From NCBI RefSeq assembly GCF_001038505.1, contig NZ_LDPY01000001.1, positions 4,030,001 to 4,094,000 on the forward strand: DNA of 64,000 nucleotides. Reading direction: 5' to 3'. Shown one piece after another: positions 26,421 to 36,306 of this stretch. How positions within the stretch are numbered: the first letter of the stretch is position 1; each line of letters begins with the position of its first letter. Below the pieces are notes generated by a model, which worked only from the letters and a program-made list of their open reading frames with translations, made no database searches and had not been told where the DNA came from. Origin of the DNA: Puniceibacterium sp. IMCC21224. GTDB lineage: Bacteria > Pseudomonadota > Alphaproteobacteria > Rhodobacterales > Rhodobacteraceae. A program made the translations under genes and the position numbers.

Positions 26421-27245
26421 TTATCCTTTTGCTGCTTCAAGAAAGGCATCAAATTCGGCGTCCTTGATGGACACGGTATGACCGGCCTCGGGATAGCCGC
26501 CGGTTTCGACATCCGCCCTGAAGTCCTTGAACGCCGCGATGCGTTCATTTTGCAGGCGTTCCAGTTCGGGGGCTAGATTGCGATAAACCTTGCCGTGGCG
26601 CGGCTTGTGGTTCTTGCCATAGCCGCAGACATCCTCGGTAAAGAGGTACTGCGCATCGGCGTATTTGCCGGCACCCATCCCCAGCATGACAAGCGGGGAA
26701 TTTTCGCTGAGGTACTTCGCCACGCGGTCCGGCACGACTTCCAGTTCGGCGGCAAACACCCCGATGGAGTGCATCTTTTGCGCATGACGCCACAGCGCCA
26801 GCGCCTCGTCCGACGTCTTGCCCACAGCCCGCCAGCCGGTCCAGGTGATATAGGACGGGATCAGCCCGATATGGCCGACAACCGGGATGTGATTATCACA
26901 AAGCGCCTTTTGAATGTCGTAAGAGGCGGCGCAGTAGAACGCATCGCCACCCAGCGCGGAATAGTGGAACGCCGCGCGCAGATAATCCTCGGCGGTGGCC
27001 AGCGGCCGGCCCTCGAATCTGCCCGATCCGCCGTAGGGCAGACCCACCTGCACAAAGCAGTCCCCGGCGGCGGCGCGCATCGCGGCATCGAAATAGCGCG
27101 CCTCGATCGACAGCATGTGGATGCCCGCCGCATGGGCGGCGGCGGCTTCGTCGGGGGTCGAGACGAACAGCATCGAGATCTTTTCGCCCTTCTTCTTCAT
27201 CGCGCGAATGTCTTCGACGTGCGGACGCTTGTGGTACATGCCCAT
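26421..27245 (-). CDS. panB: PanB-family hydroxymethyltransferase homologue
   Basis: Member of the ketopantoate hydroxymethyltransferase family (274 residues, TIM barrel), which uses 5,10-methylene-tetrahydrofolate. The typical segments are present but divergent: ISMLFVSTPDEAAAAHAAG, then VVGHIGLIPSY (normally GHVGLTPQ), FAAELEVVPDRVAKYL (normally E-x-VP) and LGMGAGKYADAQ. ATG 27245 has GGAAAAG five bases ahead; a TTG four codons upstream is also possible. Location between mocF and an inositol dehydrogenase, without panC or panD, argues for a role other than vitamin synthesis, perhaps handling the methylene unit released by demethylation. Confidence 0.72.
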   Translation of the reverse strand: MGMYHKRPHVEDIRAMKKKGEKISMLFVSTPDEAAAAHAAGIHMLSIEARYFDAAMRAAAGDCFVQVGLPYGGSGRFEGRPLATAEDYLRAAFHYSALGGDAFYCAASYDIQKALCDNHIPVVGHIGLIPSYITWTGWRAVGKTSDEALALWRHAQKMHSIGVFAAELEVVPDRVAKYLSENSPLVMLGMGAGKYADAQYLFTEDVCGYGKNHKPRHGKVYRNLAPELERLQNERIAAFKDFRADVETGGYPEAGHTVSIKDAEFDAFLEAAKG

Positions 27246-27265
27246 GATCTTTTCCAAAGGTTAAG

Positions 27266-28450
27266 TCACGCCTTCAACAGGCGTTTGAGGGGGGTTGACG
27301 CATCCGCCAGACTGCCGGGGTCAACCGGAGTGGCGCGCTCGATCAGCTTTTCAAAAATCTTGATGTCTTTCGCGATCGCATTGCCGGGTCCGACCCCCGC
27401 CGCGGCGGAAACGCCCCCTGATAGGTCGCACTGGAACACGATATGAGTATCGTCAGAGGTGTCGCGTCTGTGGATGGGTGCGGACAGGTCGAACAGACCC
27501 GCGACCTGAAGCGTCAGGTCAAACTGATCCGACCAGAACCATGGGGCTTTTGCAAAGTCATCCCCTGCTCCCAGCATGGCCGCCGCCGCATGGGCGCCCT
27601 GATCCTGCGCGGCCTTCCAGCTTTCCAGCCGGACCCGGTTGCCGCGCCAGTCAAAGTTGCAGCAATCCCCCGCAGCATAGATATCAGGGGCCGAGGTGCG
27701 GAACGCGGGATCGACGACAACGCCGTTGTCACAGTGCAGACCCGCGGCTTGGGCGAGTTCGACATTCGGAACCGCCCCGACCCCGGCAATCACGATATCG
27801 AATGCCAGTGCGGTGCCGTCCGTAAGGGTGATCGTCATTGCGCAGGCCCGCAAGACACCTGTGCCGGTACGGATCCGCACGCCTTCGCGTTCGTGGCGCG
27901 CGTGAACAACAGCGGCAATTTCGGGCGGCACGGCGCGCCCAAGAATGCGCGGCGCCGCCTCGATGACGCTGACCTCGGCCCCGGCCCGGCGCGCCGTGGC
28001 CGCCAGTTCCAGACCGATGAATCCGCCGCCGACGATCCCGATCCGGGCCCCCGCCGTGAACTGCGACAGGATACGCCGCGCATCGCTATCGGTCCTCAGC
28101 GTCGCGCAGCCCTCCATACCGGGGAACAGGCGCGGCCGCGCCCCGGTCGCGATCAGCAGCCGGTCATAGGCAAGCGACGTGCCATCCTCGAACCCAACCT
28201 TCTTGCCCTCTACGTCAATGCCGACCACCTGCGCCCCCAGCTTCAGGTCAATATCAGCCGCTGCATACGCCTCCTTGGCCCGGATTTCCCGCGCCGCGCC
28301 GGTCAGATCCTTGGACAGCGGCGGGCGCTCATAGGGCAAAGCCTGCTCCGCGCCGATTAGGGTGACCGATCCATCATACCCCAGCTCGCGCAGAGTGAAC
28401 GCCGCGCGAACGCCGCATTCCCCTGCCCCAATGATGACACTGCCCGCCAT
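27266..28450 (-). CDS. MocF-like FAD-dependent ferredoxin reductase
   Basis: NAD(P)H:ferredoxin reductase of 394 residues. FAD motif IIGAGECGVRAAFTLRELG at residues 5-23, NAD motif IGIVGGGFIGLELA near 146-159, and the second FAD motif IYAAGDCCNFDW near 264. This is the architecture of reductases that serve Rieske-type and putidaredoxin-like ferredoxins. It is one base from mocE copy 2, and no second reductase is present, so it may serve both ferredoxins and both oxygenases of the cluster. Confidence 0.85.
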   Translation of the reverse strand: MAGSVIIGAGECGVRAAFTLRELGYDGSVTLIGAEQALPYERPPLSKDLTGAAREIRAKEAYAAADIDLKLGAQVVGIDVEGKKVGFEDGTSLAYDRLLIATGARPRLFPGMEGCATLRTDSDARRILSQFTAGARIGIVGGGFIGLELAATARRAGAEVSVIEAAPRILGRAVPPEIAAVVHARHEREGVRIRTGTGVLRACAMTITLTDGTALAFDIVIAGVGAVPNVELAQAAGLHCDNGVVVDPAFRTSAPDIYAAGDCCNFDWRGNRVRLESWKAAQDQGAHAAAAMLGAGDDFAKAPWFWSDQFDLTLQVAGLFDLSAPIHRRDTSDDTHIVFQCDLSGGVSAAAGVGPGNAIAKDIKIFEKLIERATPVDPGSLADASTPLKRLLKA

Positions 28451-28451
28451 C

Positions 28452-28763
28452 TCAGAGCTGAACCATCACGCGGCCAGCCTCGACCCGTGTGGGATAGGTG
28501 TGCAGGTTTTCGCACGCCGGGGGGGTTTCGACCTCACCATTGGTGAAATCGAAGATCGAGGCATGTTTTGGGCACTCGATTGTGTTTTCCACCACCAGAC
28601 CGTCAGCCAGATGCACATTCTCGTGGGTACACAGCCCGTCGGTGCAGAAATACGCATCCGCATCATTGCGATAGATCGCAAAGGTCCGGCCTCCGTGATC
28701 GAAGCGGATCACGTCTTCTGCGTCGATGTCATCGCTGGCACAGGCGTCGATCCATTCGGCCAT
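28452..28763 (-). CDS. mocE: MocE-family Rieske [2Fe-2S] ferredoxin, copy 2
   Basis: Ferredoxin of 103 residues with Rieske ligands C45-T-H47 and C64-P-K-H67 (motifs CTHENVH and CPKHASIFDF). It has the same length as copy 1 and shares its N terminus (MA-WIDAC) and core, but differs after the second ligand pair (ASIFDFTNG against NGQFDYRSG), the face that usually meets the partner. It is co-transcribed with mocF and the moc enzymes. Confidence 0.9.
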   Translation of the reverse strand: MAEWIDACASDDIDAEDVIRFDHGGRTFAIYRNDADAYFCTDGLCTHENVHLADGLVVENTIECPKHASIFDFTNGEVETPPACENLHTYPTRVEAGRVMVQL

Positions 28764-28775
28764 GTCACGTTCCTT

Positions 28776-29735
28776 TCAAATATCCTGTGGTGAGTAGTCG
28801 GCGGGGGCTGCGGGCATGACGCCCTGCAGCAGCGCCAAGGATTTTTCCAGCCCTTCGAGACTGTTGAGCAGCACATCCTCATGCTCGATGCTGAGCCAGC
28901 CGTCGTATCCGGCCATTTTCAGCCGGTAACAGAACTGCCGCCACCATTCCTCGCCGTGGCCGAACCCCAGCGTGATGTATGACCAGCTGCGCGCCGGAAT
29001 ATCCATCAGCGAGCCGGTCTCGAGCAGCGATGTCACCGCCTGCACTGGCGGGTTCAGCATCGTGTCCTTGGCATGAACATGATAGATCGCCGGACCCAGA
29101 GCTTCGGCCGCGGCCAGCGGGTCGGCCCCCATCCAGAACAGGTGTGACGGGTCGAGATTGGCGCCGATCACCTGCCCGACCGCGTCGCGCAGTTTCAGCA
29201 GCGAGGGCACGTTGTAGACGCATTGATTGCCGTGCAGTTCCAGCGCGATCCGTTCGACGCCATGCTCCTGCGCGAGGGCGGTGATGTCAGTCCAGAACGG
29301 CAGCAGCTTTTGCTCCCATTGGTAGCGCAGCATCGCCTGCGTCTCTGGCGGCCAGCTTGAGACCACCCAGTTGGGCATCGTATCGCCCACTGCCCCGGCG
29401 GGCAGGCCCGACATGGTGCAGACCGTCCTGACCCCCATTTCGCCCGCAACGCGAATGGTGTTCTTCAACCCCTCGCCCTGCGCCGGATCGGTGGGGTGCA
29501 AGGGGTTGCCGTTGGCATTGAGGCTGATAATCTCAAGCCCGCGATCCGCAAAGGCGGCCAAGTAAGCCTTTTGCGCCGTCGCATTGCCCAGCATTGCCGC
29601 CAGATCGAAATGCGGAGCGGTGGACCAGCCACAGGTGTTGACTTCGACGCCGCTGACCCCCATGCGCTGCGCATGGTCGAGCATGCCGTGCAGGCCCAGC
29701 CCGCCAAGGCTGTCGGACACGAACCCCAGCTTCAT
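28776..29735 (-). CDS. TIM-barrel sugar isomerase/epimerase (MocC-like)
   Basis: Protein of 319 residues in the AP-endonuclease 2 / IolE-IolI superfamily, similar in type to MocC of rhizopine clusters. Candidate metal ligands lie in IALELHGNQ, IGANLDPSHLFWMG, IYHVHAKDT and LSIEHEDVL. The last is the conserved glutamate motif. I chose ATG 29735, which overlaps the stop of the preceding dehydrogenase gene (ATGA). It probably acts on a ketoinositol or amino-ketoinositol made by that dehydrogenase. Confidence 0.78.
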   Translation of the reverse strand: MKLGFVSDSLGGLGLHGMLDHAQRMGVSGVEVNTCGWSTAPHFDLAAMLGNATAQKAYLAAFADRGLEIISLNANGNPLHPTDPAQGEGLKNTIRVAGEMGVRTVCTMSGLPAGAVGDTMPNWVVSSWPPETQAMLRYQWEQKLLPFWTDITALAQEHGVERIALELHGNQCVYNVPSLLKLRDAVGQVIGANLDPSHLFWMGADPLAAAEALGPAIYHVHAKDTMLNPPVQAVTSLLETGSLMDIPARSWSYITLGFGHGEEWWRQFCYRLKMAGYDGWLSIEHEDVLLNSLEGLEKSLALLQGVMPAAPADYSPQDI

Positions 29736-30736
29736 GCGTAAAACTCCGGTTTCGCGATCATCTCGACCGGGCACTTGCGGCCCACGTTCAGTGCCTTAAC
29801 GCCTGCCTCGGCCACTATGGCGGCGCAGTATCCGTCCCAGCAGTCTGCGCCGATCTCGGGGAACTGCCCGGTGCGCACAAATTGCACAAAGGCGCGGTTC
29901 TGCCGCCGGTAGGCTTCGGCATAGCGTCCGCGCCAGTCGGGCTCGTAGGCGGTTGCGCTGGTCAGGGCGGCATCCTGCCGGGTATAGGCGACAGGGTTCA
30001 TGGCGATACTGCCCTGTTCGCCCACCAGTTCGGCACGGACGTCATAGCCATAGGCGGCGTTGTTGTTGATCTCGATGGTCACAAGCTGCCCGTCGGTAGT
30101 TTCAAGCGTCATCACGACAGGTGCGACACGCGCATCCGAACGCCGGGGCTGGGCGGCCGAGATTGTGGCGTATTCGCAGCCCAGAACGTGGCGCACCACG
30201 TCGAATTCATGCGGCGCGGAATTGGTGATCGCCATCGCGCCGGTGAAATCGGCAGCGGGCGTTTCCACATTGCGGTGAAAGTTGTGCATTATCAGCGCCC
30301 GACCCAGCGAGCCAGCCGCCAGCGCCTGCTTCATCTCGGCATAGGACTGATCATAGCGCCGCATGAATCCCAGCTGAACAAACCTTTCCCCCGCCGCCTG
30401 TTCGGCTGCCATCACCGCCAGACAGGCGTCAGAAGACTGCGACAGCGGCTTTTCGCAAAGCACCCTCTTGCCCGCGCGGATGCAGGCCAGGGACAGCGGT
30501 GCATGGGTGAAATCCGGGCTGGCCACGATCACCGCATCCACGTCATCGCGCGCGATCACCGCTTCGGGATCACTCGTGACGCCCTGCGCACCAAAGGCAT
30601 CCGCCACGGATGTGACCCGAGTTGCATCCCTGTCGCAGATCACCTGAAGGCTCGCGCCGGGCAGGTCTTCGGCCACGATCCTTGCGTGATCCGCGCCCAT
30701 GGCCCCTGCGCCGATGATGGCAATTCTGATGTTCAT
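29732..30736 (-). CDS. MocA-like Gfo/Idh/MocA inositol dehydrogenase
   Basis: NAD-dependent oxidoreductase of 334 residues with GAGAMGADHARI near residues 9-20, LCEKPLS near 93, and the substrate-site histidine in NSAPHEFDVVRHVLG near 171-185. It falls in the group with inositol 2-dehydrogenase and rhizopine MocA. It is translationally coupled to the isomerase that follows. It lies 102 bases after the ABC ATPase; that gap holds a hairpin with a T-run, so its expression may be set apart from the importer genes. Confidence 0.82.
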   Translation of the reverse strand: MNIRIAIIGAGAMGADHARIVAEDLPGASLQVICDRDATRVTSVADAFGAQGVTSDPEAVIARDDVDAVIVASPDFTHAPLSLACIRAGKRVLCEKPLSQSSDACLAVMAAEQAAGERFVQLGFMRRYDQSYAEMKQALAAGSLGRALIMHNFHRNVETPAADFTGAMAITNSAPHEFDVVRHVLGCEYATISAAQPRRSDARVAPVVMTLETTDGQLVTIEINNNAAYGYDVRAELVGEQGSIAMNPVAYTRQDAALTSATAYEPDWRGRYAEAYRRQNRAFVQFVRTGQFPEIGADCWDGYCAAIVAEAGVKALNVGRKCPVEMIAKPEFYA

Positions 30737-30756
30737 GTCCGAAACACTCGCTGAAT

Positions 30757-30791
30757 AAAAAAGGAGGGCAGCTTACCAGGTGACGGCTGCC
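30757..30791. terminator. Hairpin plus T-run inside the moc operon (minus strand)
   Basis: Read on the minus strand: GGCAGC, 13 bases, GCTGCC, then CTCC and TTTTTT. It stands after the ABC ATPase and before the MocA-like gene. Short stem and spacer make it a partial attenuator rather than a firm stop. Confidence 0.4.
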
Positions 30792-30838
30792 AGGGAAGGA
30801 CTGTCCAGCACAAGTGGCTGCCCCCCAGAAACCGCCAC

Positions 30839-31657
<819 letters not shown>

Positions 31658-31667
31658 GATGTGCCCC

Positions 31668-32663
31668 TCATTTCTTTTTTGGCGCATAGGACAGCGCCAT
31701 GGTGCGGAAGGTGTTGTTCATCAGGACTGCGACCAGAAGCATTACGCCGATGATCAGGCTCGACCAGTTGCGATCAAAGCTGGTAAAATAGATGCCCTGA
31801 TTGACCACCGCAAAGGTAATGGTGCCAAAGACGATGCCGACCACCGACCCGAAGCCGCCGGTCAGAACCACGCCGCCCACCACAACCGAGATGATCACGT
31901 TGAAGATATAGGACATCCCCGCCGACACCTGCGCCGAGTTGAACAGCAGCGCCTGGCACATGCCGACAAATGACGCGCTGGTGGCGGAGAGGATGAACAG
32001 GATGATGGTCAGCCGCGTCGTCGGAATGCCGGCGTTGCGCGCGCTTTCGCGGTCGCCGCCCATGGCGAAGATCCAGTTGCCGTATTTCGAGTAGTGGATG
32101 TAGAAAATATAGACCGCAGTCAGCAGCATCCACCACAGAATGATCACCTGATAGGTGCCGCCGATGAACTGCCCGAAGATCGCCTTGTAAAAGGCCGGGG
32201 CCTTGATGGCGACGCTGGTGGTGCCGGTGATCAGAACCGACAGGCCCAGCACCATGCCCGCGACCGCAAACAGCGTGCCAAGCGTGACGATCAGCGACGG
32301 CACTGCGGTGCGCACCACAAGCAGGCCGTTGATGGTGCCGACCACGACGCCAAAGCCAAGCACGGCAAGGATCGAAACCCACATCGGGAAATCGTAATGG
32401 CCGGACATGATGGCGACGATCATCGAACCGGCAGGAATCATCGACCCGATTGAGATATCAAGCTCCCCGGCGATCATCAGCAGGCCGACGGGGATCGCGA
32501 TGATGCCGATGTTGGCCGCGACGTTCAGCCAGCTTGCGATGCCCGCAGGTTTCAGGAAATTGACGCCGCCGAAGATCAGAAAGAAAAGCACGACGGCGAT
32601 CATTCCCAGAAAGGCCCCTGATTCCGGGCGGCGCAGGAGATTGCCAATTGACAAGGTGTTCAT
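31668..32663 (-). CDS. Sugar ABC transporter permease 2 (BPD_transp_2 / RbsC type)
   Basis: Inner-membrane permease of 331 residues with the signature IPVGLLMIAGELDISIGSM near residues 55-73 and a late loop GGVVLTGGFGSVVG. About nine hydrophobic segments. The start is ATG 32663; the longer frame upstream runs into the intergenic DNA. It is in the middle of binding protein, permease and ATPase genes on the minus strand. Confidence 0.88.
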   Translation of the reverse strand: MNTLSIGNLLRRPESGAFLGMIAVVLFFLIFGGVNFLKPAGIASWLNVAANIGIIAIPVGLLMIAGELDISIGSMIPAGSMIVAIMSGHYDFPMWVSILAVLGFGVVVGTINGLLVVRTAVPSLIVTLGTLFAVAGMVLGLSVLITGTTSVAIKAPAFYKAIFGQFIGGTYQVIILWWMLLTAVYIFYIHYSKYGNWIFAMGGDRESARNAGIPTTRLTIILFILSATSASFVGMCQALLFNSAQVSAGMSYIFNVIISVVVGGVVLTGGFGSVVGIVFGTITFAVVNQGIYFTSFDRNWSSLIIGVMLLVAVLMNNTFRTMALSYAPKKK

Positions 32664-32769
32664 GAATTCCGTCCTCAGTTTGACGCTGTGGCCCCTGTGC
32701 CGGACCAATGTCCGCGGGACCGGGTGGTTTGACCCGTGACATCTGCCGCGGGCCGTTCCGGATTGCGGC

Positions 32770-33735
32770 TTAGCGGTAGCCTTGCTCGCCACCCTTCAGC
32801 GTGGCTTCGATGTTGGACGCGTCCACGATCCCCGGCCCCGTCAGCAGCGGGGAGGTCGCCATCGCAAGCCCGTAGTTCACATAGCCATCCGACAGGGTCA
32901 CCGCGAGGAAGCCCTGCAACCAGGGCTGCTGGTCGATGGCAAACAGCTGCTCTCCGTCGCGAATGCGCTCAAGCCCTGAAACGTTCATGTCGAACGACCC
33001 CATCTGGACCGTTTCGGACTTTCCGGCCTGCTGCATGCCGATAAAGGCGCTGTCGGCGTCGCCGGACGAGATGGCAAAGACACCATCGATGGTTTCGTCG
33101 CCCAGCAGCGTCGCCTTGATCGCCTCGGCCACAGCCGTCGGATCGCCAAAGGCGCTCGAGGGCAGCGGCAACTGTTCCGCCTTGAGACCTGCTTCGGCCA
33201 TGCCGTCGGCAATGCCCCGGCAGCGGTCTTCAAGGTTGCCGGCACCCGGCACCGTGTTGACGCAGATCACATGTTTGGCGCCATGTTCGGCAAAGTAACG
33301 CCCGCCCGCCAGACCTGCGGGGTATTCCTCGTTGCCGATGTAGTTGATCGCGCCCAACTCCTTGGCCTTGTCACCGCCGCCGGCATTGTACAGCATTACC
33401 GGGATACCGGCGGCCTTGGCCGACAGGATCGCCTCGTCCTCGGACCCCGGCACCCAGTTCGGCACGGCGATGATGTCCACCCCCTGGCTGATCGCGGTCC
33501 GCACAAGGTTCGCCGCGTCACCGCCGATGTTGTCATAAGTTTGAAGCTGCAGGTAGTTCACCGTGCCGCCGTGGGCCTCGACCACCAGCGTGGCATCGTC
33601 GATGCCCTTCTTGATCTTGGCAAAAAAAGCGTCGTCCGCCTTGCCGCCGATGATGGCGATGTCCGCCGCCGGGGCCGCTGTTGCACAAAGCGCGGCCACC
33701 GCGACGCCTGCCATAAGTCCCTTGAGATGTGTCAT
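32770..33735 (-). CDS. Sugar ABC transporter substrate-binding protein 2 (MocB-like)
   Basis: Periplasmic type 1 sugar-binding protein of 321 residues with a signal peptide ending APA near residue 23. Features: GGKADDAFFAKIKKGIDDA near 29-47, GVDIIAVPNWVPGS near 86, DGVFAISSGDADSA and FAIDQQPWLQGF near the end. Rhizopine clusters carry a binding protein of this class (MocB). GGGAGGAGA precedes the ATG. It heads the second ABC importer, which is embedded in the moc operon, so an inositol derivative is the likely ligand. Confidence 0.85.
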   Translation of the reverse strand: MTHLKGLMAGVAVAALCATAAPAADIAIIGGKADDAFFAKIKKGIDDATLVVEAHGGTVNYLQLQTYDNIGGDAANLVRTAISQGVDIIAVPNWVPGSEDEAILSAKAAGIPVMLYNAGGGDKAKELGAINYIGNEEYPAGLAGGRYFAEHGAKHVICVNTVPGAGNLEDRCRGIADGMAEAGLKAEQLPLPSSAFGDPTAVAEAIKATLLGDETIDGVFAISSGDADSAFIGMQQAGKSETVQMGSFDMNVSGLERIRDGEQLFAIDQQPWLQGFLAVTLSDGYVNYGLAMATSPLLTGPGIVDASNIEATLKGGEQGYR

Positions 33736-33794
33736 GTTCTCTCCTCCCATTTCCGTCCGTGGACGGGTTTGTGCCAATTCTGGCAGTCATCTCG

Positions 33795-33820
33795 CGGGGT
33801 GCGGATGCCTCGGCACCCCG
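33795..33820. terminator. Hairpin between oxygenase 2 and binding protein 2
   Basis: CGGGGTGC and GCACCCCG separated by ten bases, in the 156-base gap. There is no T-run. Probably a stabilising or processing hairpin upstream of the highly expressed binding protein. Confidence 0.4.
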
Positions 33821-33891
33821 ATCTGGCTTGGCCGACTCTTTCCAGGGGATCTCCTCAGCCCCGCCTGAACAGTTTTTCCTCCGACGCGGGC

Positions 33892-34914
33892 CTATTCGGC
33901 CGGTGTGGCCCCTTTTCCGCTGTTGAGCTTGGCCTTTTTCCGGCGAAAGCGTTCCTGCATCGCCCGGTCGCCGTCTTTCGACCCGTCGTGCCAGGTGCCC
34001 ATCCAGCGATCGAGGGGCATCATGCCGTCGGCATAGTTCACCTCGAAATACTTGTGGTGCAGGTAGTGGGCATAGGCATGGGTATCGAATGCGCCCTCGG
34101 CCCCGGTCTCGATCTTGTCAAAGCCGATGTGCCCGACCACGGCGCCTGTGCCTGCAATGTTCAGATGATAGATCGCCAGCAGCGGGTGGGACGGCAGGAT
34201 CAGGTGCACGAGGCTGCCCGACCAGTAGAGCAGATGCTCGATCGGGTGCATCGACAGCGATGACCAGGGCGACGGGTTGACCGAATTGTGGTGCACCGAA
34301 TGGATCCACTTGTAGAGCACCGGGATATGGATCAGCCGGTGAATGCAGTAAAAGTGGAATTCGTGCAGGATCGGCAGCACCAGGCCAAAGCAGACCAGCC
34401 AGACAGGATGTTCGGCAAAGGTTGCCCAGGGGCCCCAGCCATTGGCCCAGGCCCAAAGCAGCAAGACCTCGTAGGCGGTCCAGATCGGCAGGCCGGTCCC
34501 GAAGGTGCGGATGATGTTGTCGATGTTCTGGCTCTTGAACATGAACACGTCAGAGGGGTGCTCGGACGGGAACTTGCCGTTGTATTTGAAGTGGGTGCCC
34601 TGCTCGCGCTTCATGTAGAGCCGCAGCTCAAGCGAGCCGTAGAACAGCAGCACAATTGCCGAATTGCGTACCAGCAGATACAGCGCCCAGCCCCAGTTCA
34701 GGTTCACCAGCGTTTCGTGCGCTGGCGTCAGCAGAAACCAGAACACTGCGGCGACCGCAAAGAACAGCGCATTCCACGGCAGAAAATAGCTCGGCAGCCA
34801 GCGCAGGAACTTGAGAGGCCGCACCGGCCACACAAAGACCGGGGCGTTCTCGATGGCGTCATTCGGGCGCCAGTTGCCGCGCTTGTCCCGCGTGCCTGCT
34901 GTTGAATCGTCCAT
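33892..34914 (-). CDS. Sterol desaturase / fatty acid hydroxylase-superfamily oxygenase
   Basis: Integral membrane di-iron enzyme of 340 residues. Histidine clusters: HEFHFYCIHRLIH at 184-196, HSVHH at 205-209, HPIEH at 223-227 and HYLHH at 283-287, which is the fatty acid hydroxylase (sterol desaturase) pattern and not the MocD pattern. Membrane segments lie at about 45-62, 78-95, 145-157 and 170-185. It is the first gene of the long moc operon, divergent from LacI regulator 3. With a MocE and MocF in the same operon it is best read as a second oxygenase for hydroxylation or demethylation of an inositol-type compound. Confidence 0.78.
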   Translation of the reverse strand: MDDSTAGTRDKRGNWRPNDAIENAPVFVWPVRPLKFLRWLPSYFLPWNALFFAVAAVFWFLLTPAHETLVNLNWGWALYLLVRNSAIVLLFYGSLELRLYMKREQGTHFKYNGKFPSEHPSDVFMFKSQNIDNIIRTFGTGLPIWTAYEVLLLWAWANGWGPWATFAEHPVWLVCFGLVLPILHEFHFYCIHRLIHIPVLYKWIHSVHHNSVNPSPWSSLSMHPIEHLLYWSGSLVHLILPSHPLLAIYHLNIAGTGAVVGHIGFDKIETGAEGAFDTHAYAHYLHHKYFEVNYADGMMPLDRWMGTWHDGSKDGDRAMQERFRRKKAKLNSGKGATPAE

Positions 34915-35068
34915 TGCACTCCTCCCCCAGACGGGTCTGGCCCCGCCTCTTTTCCGGTCCAGTCCCTTGCAATCCCGCCGGAAACGTCGGGCCCTGAAGT
35001 GGCCCGGTGTCAGTCCGGCGTGTTGACGGCACAATGGCCGCTGATGCCCCCCACCGCACCTCCGGAAC

Positions 35069-35084
35069 TGATTGATTTACATCA
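35069..35084. promoter_or_regulatory. Candidate LacI-type operator C
   Basis: TGATTGATTTACATCA, inside the longer CTGAT...ATCAG palindrome, in the divergent gap between oxygenase 2 and LacI regulator 3. It agrees with site B at 11 of 16 positions. Confidence 0.45.
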
Positions 35085-35131
35085 GAGGCCGTGAAATGGT
35101 CTTTGGGAAAGGCCAGTCGAAGGGGCAGAAC

Positions 35132-36169
35132 ATGGCAGGACCGACCACGCCGCGCCCGAAACTCAAGGACGTCGCCCGCATTGCCGGCGTCGGCACCGCC
35201 ACCGTGGACCGGGTGCTGAACGAACGTGGCAACGTCAGCGAAGAGGTCCGCCGCAAGGTGATCGAGACAGCCCGCGCCATCGGCCTGCGCCGTCAGTTGC
35301 CTCCCTCCTACAAGCCCCTGATCCGCATCAACCTGATCCTCGCCCGTCCGGAATTGCCGTTGCTTACGCGGATGGCAGTAGAGTTTCGCAACCTCGCAAA
35401 GTCCATTGACCGCCGTGTAAGCCTGCACATCACGACCCTGCCCGACGAGGCTGCGGAAACCGTAGCCGCCGCCCTGCGCGTCACGGACTGCGACGCCGTC
35501 GTCGTCTATGCGCCGAATCACATCGTAATCCGCGACGCCATCGACGATCTCCACGCGCGCGGCATTCCGGTGGTCTCAATCATCTCTGACCTGTCCGGGT
35601 CGAAACAACTGGCCTATGCCGGCACGAATCACCATGCCGCCGGTCGCACCACCGGCTTTTTCGTTGCGCAGATGAGTCCGCAGGCCGGGCCGGTGGTCGT
35701 TCTGTGCAGCCACTTGGGGTTTCAGCCACACGCAGAACGCATTGCGGGGTTTCGCGAATACCTTTTGGAGCACGCCCCGCATCTGACTATTGCGCGCATC
35801 GTCGAAGGGCTTGACGACCGCGTCCGCTCGCGCGCGCGTCTGGAGGCCGCGTTCCGCGAACTTCCGCAGGTTCTGGCAATATACAACGTCGGCGGCGCCA
35901 ATCTTGGCGTGCGCGCCGCGATAGAGGCCAATATCCTTGCAAAGCGCCCCTTGTTCGTCGGCCACGAACTGACCGAACATACCACCCGAATGCTGCGCGA
36001 AGGTCTCATGACCCTGACCCTGGACCAGAATCCGCGCCTGCAGGCGCAATTCTCACTTGATGTCCTGATGGACCATTTCGGCTACCAAGGGCGTCCGGTC
36101 GCGCGCCCCTACACCTCTAACGTCCCCATCGTGCTTTATGGCCCGGAAAACATTCCCCCGACTGACTGA
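35132..36169 (+). CDS. LacI-family regulator 3
   Basis: Repressor of 345 residues with helix-turn-helix LKDVARIAGVGTATVDRVL near residues 10-28, very similar to that of regulators 1 and 2, while the effector domain is more divergent. I chose ATG 35132 (GGGGC upstream); a start at 35096 is possible. It is divergent from the ten-gene moc operon with operator C between them, and lies upstream of the aldo/keto reductase and creatininase genes, so it probably controls both sides. Confidence 0.85.
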   Translation: MAGPTTPRPKLKDVARIAGVGTATVDRVLNERGNVSEEVRRKVIETARAIGLRRQLPPSYKPLIRINLILARPELPLLTRMAVEFRNLAKSIDRRVSLHITTLPDEAAETVAAALRVTDCDAVVVYAPNHIVIRDAIDDLHARGIPVVSIISDLSGSKQLAYAGTNHHAAGRTTGFFVAQMSPQAGPVVVLCSHLGFQPHAERIAGFREYLLEHAPHLTIARIVEGLDDRVRSRARLEAAFRELPQVLAIYNVGGANLGVRAAIEANILAKRPLFVGHELTEHTTRMLREGLMTLTLDQNPRLQAQFSLDVLMDHFGYQGRPVARPYTSNVPIVLYGPENIPPTD

Positions 36170-36273
36170 TGGTTTCGCATCAGCGAAGAGCATGAGTCCC
36201 CCTGGTTCAGGCGCTAGACTGCGCAGCACGCGGCGAGCGCCAAAACCCATGGCGCGGGAACAGGGAGGCGCAG

Positions 36274-36306
36274 ATGCAGGATTTCGCAACACGCAGAGCG
36301 GCGTGA
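36274..36306 (+). other. Possible 10-codon leader reading frame before the aldo/keto reductase
   Basis: A strong ribosome site GGGAGG stands five bases before an ATG that opens MQDFATRRAA and a TGA. The TGA overlaps the GTG start of the next gene (GTGA). It may be a coupling leader that loads ribosomes for the reductase gene. Confidence 0.35.

Noticed and set aside
26421..27245. Ordinary pantothenate biosynthesis role for the PanB homologue
   Set aside because: No panC or panD is nearby, the sequence departs from typical PanB motifs, and it is embedded in the moc operon. Not excluded, but not my preferred reading.
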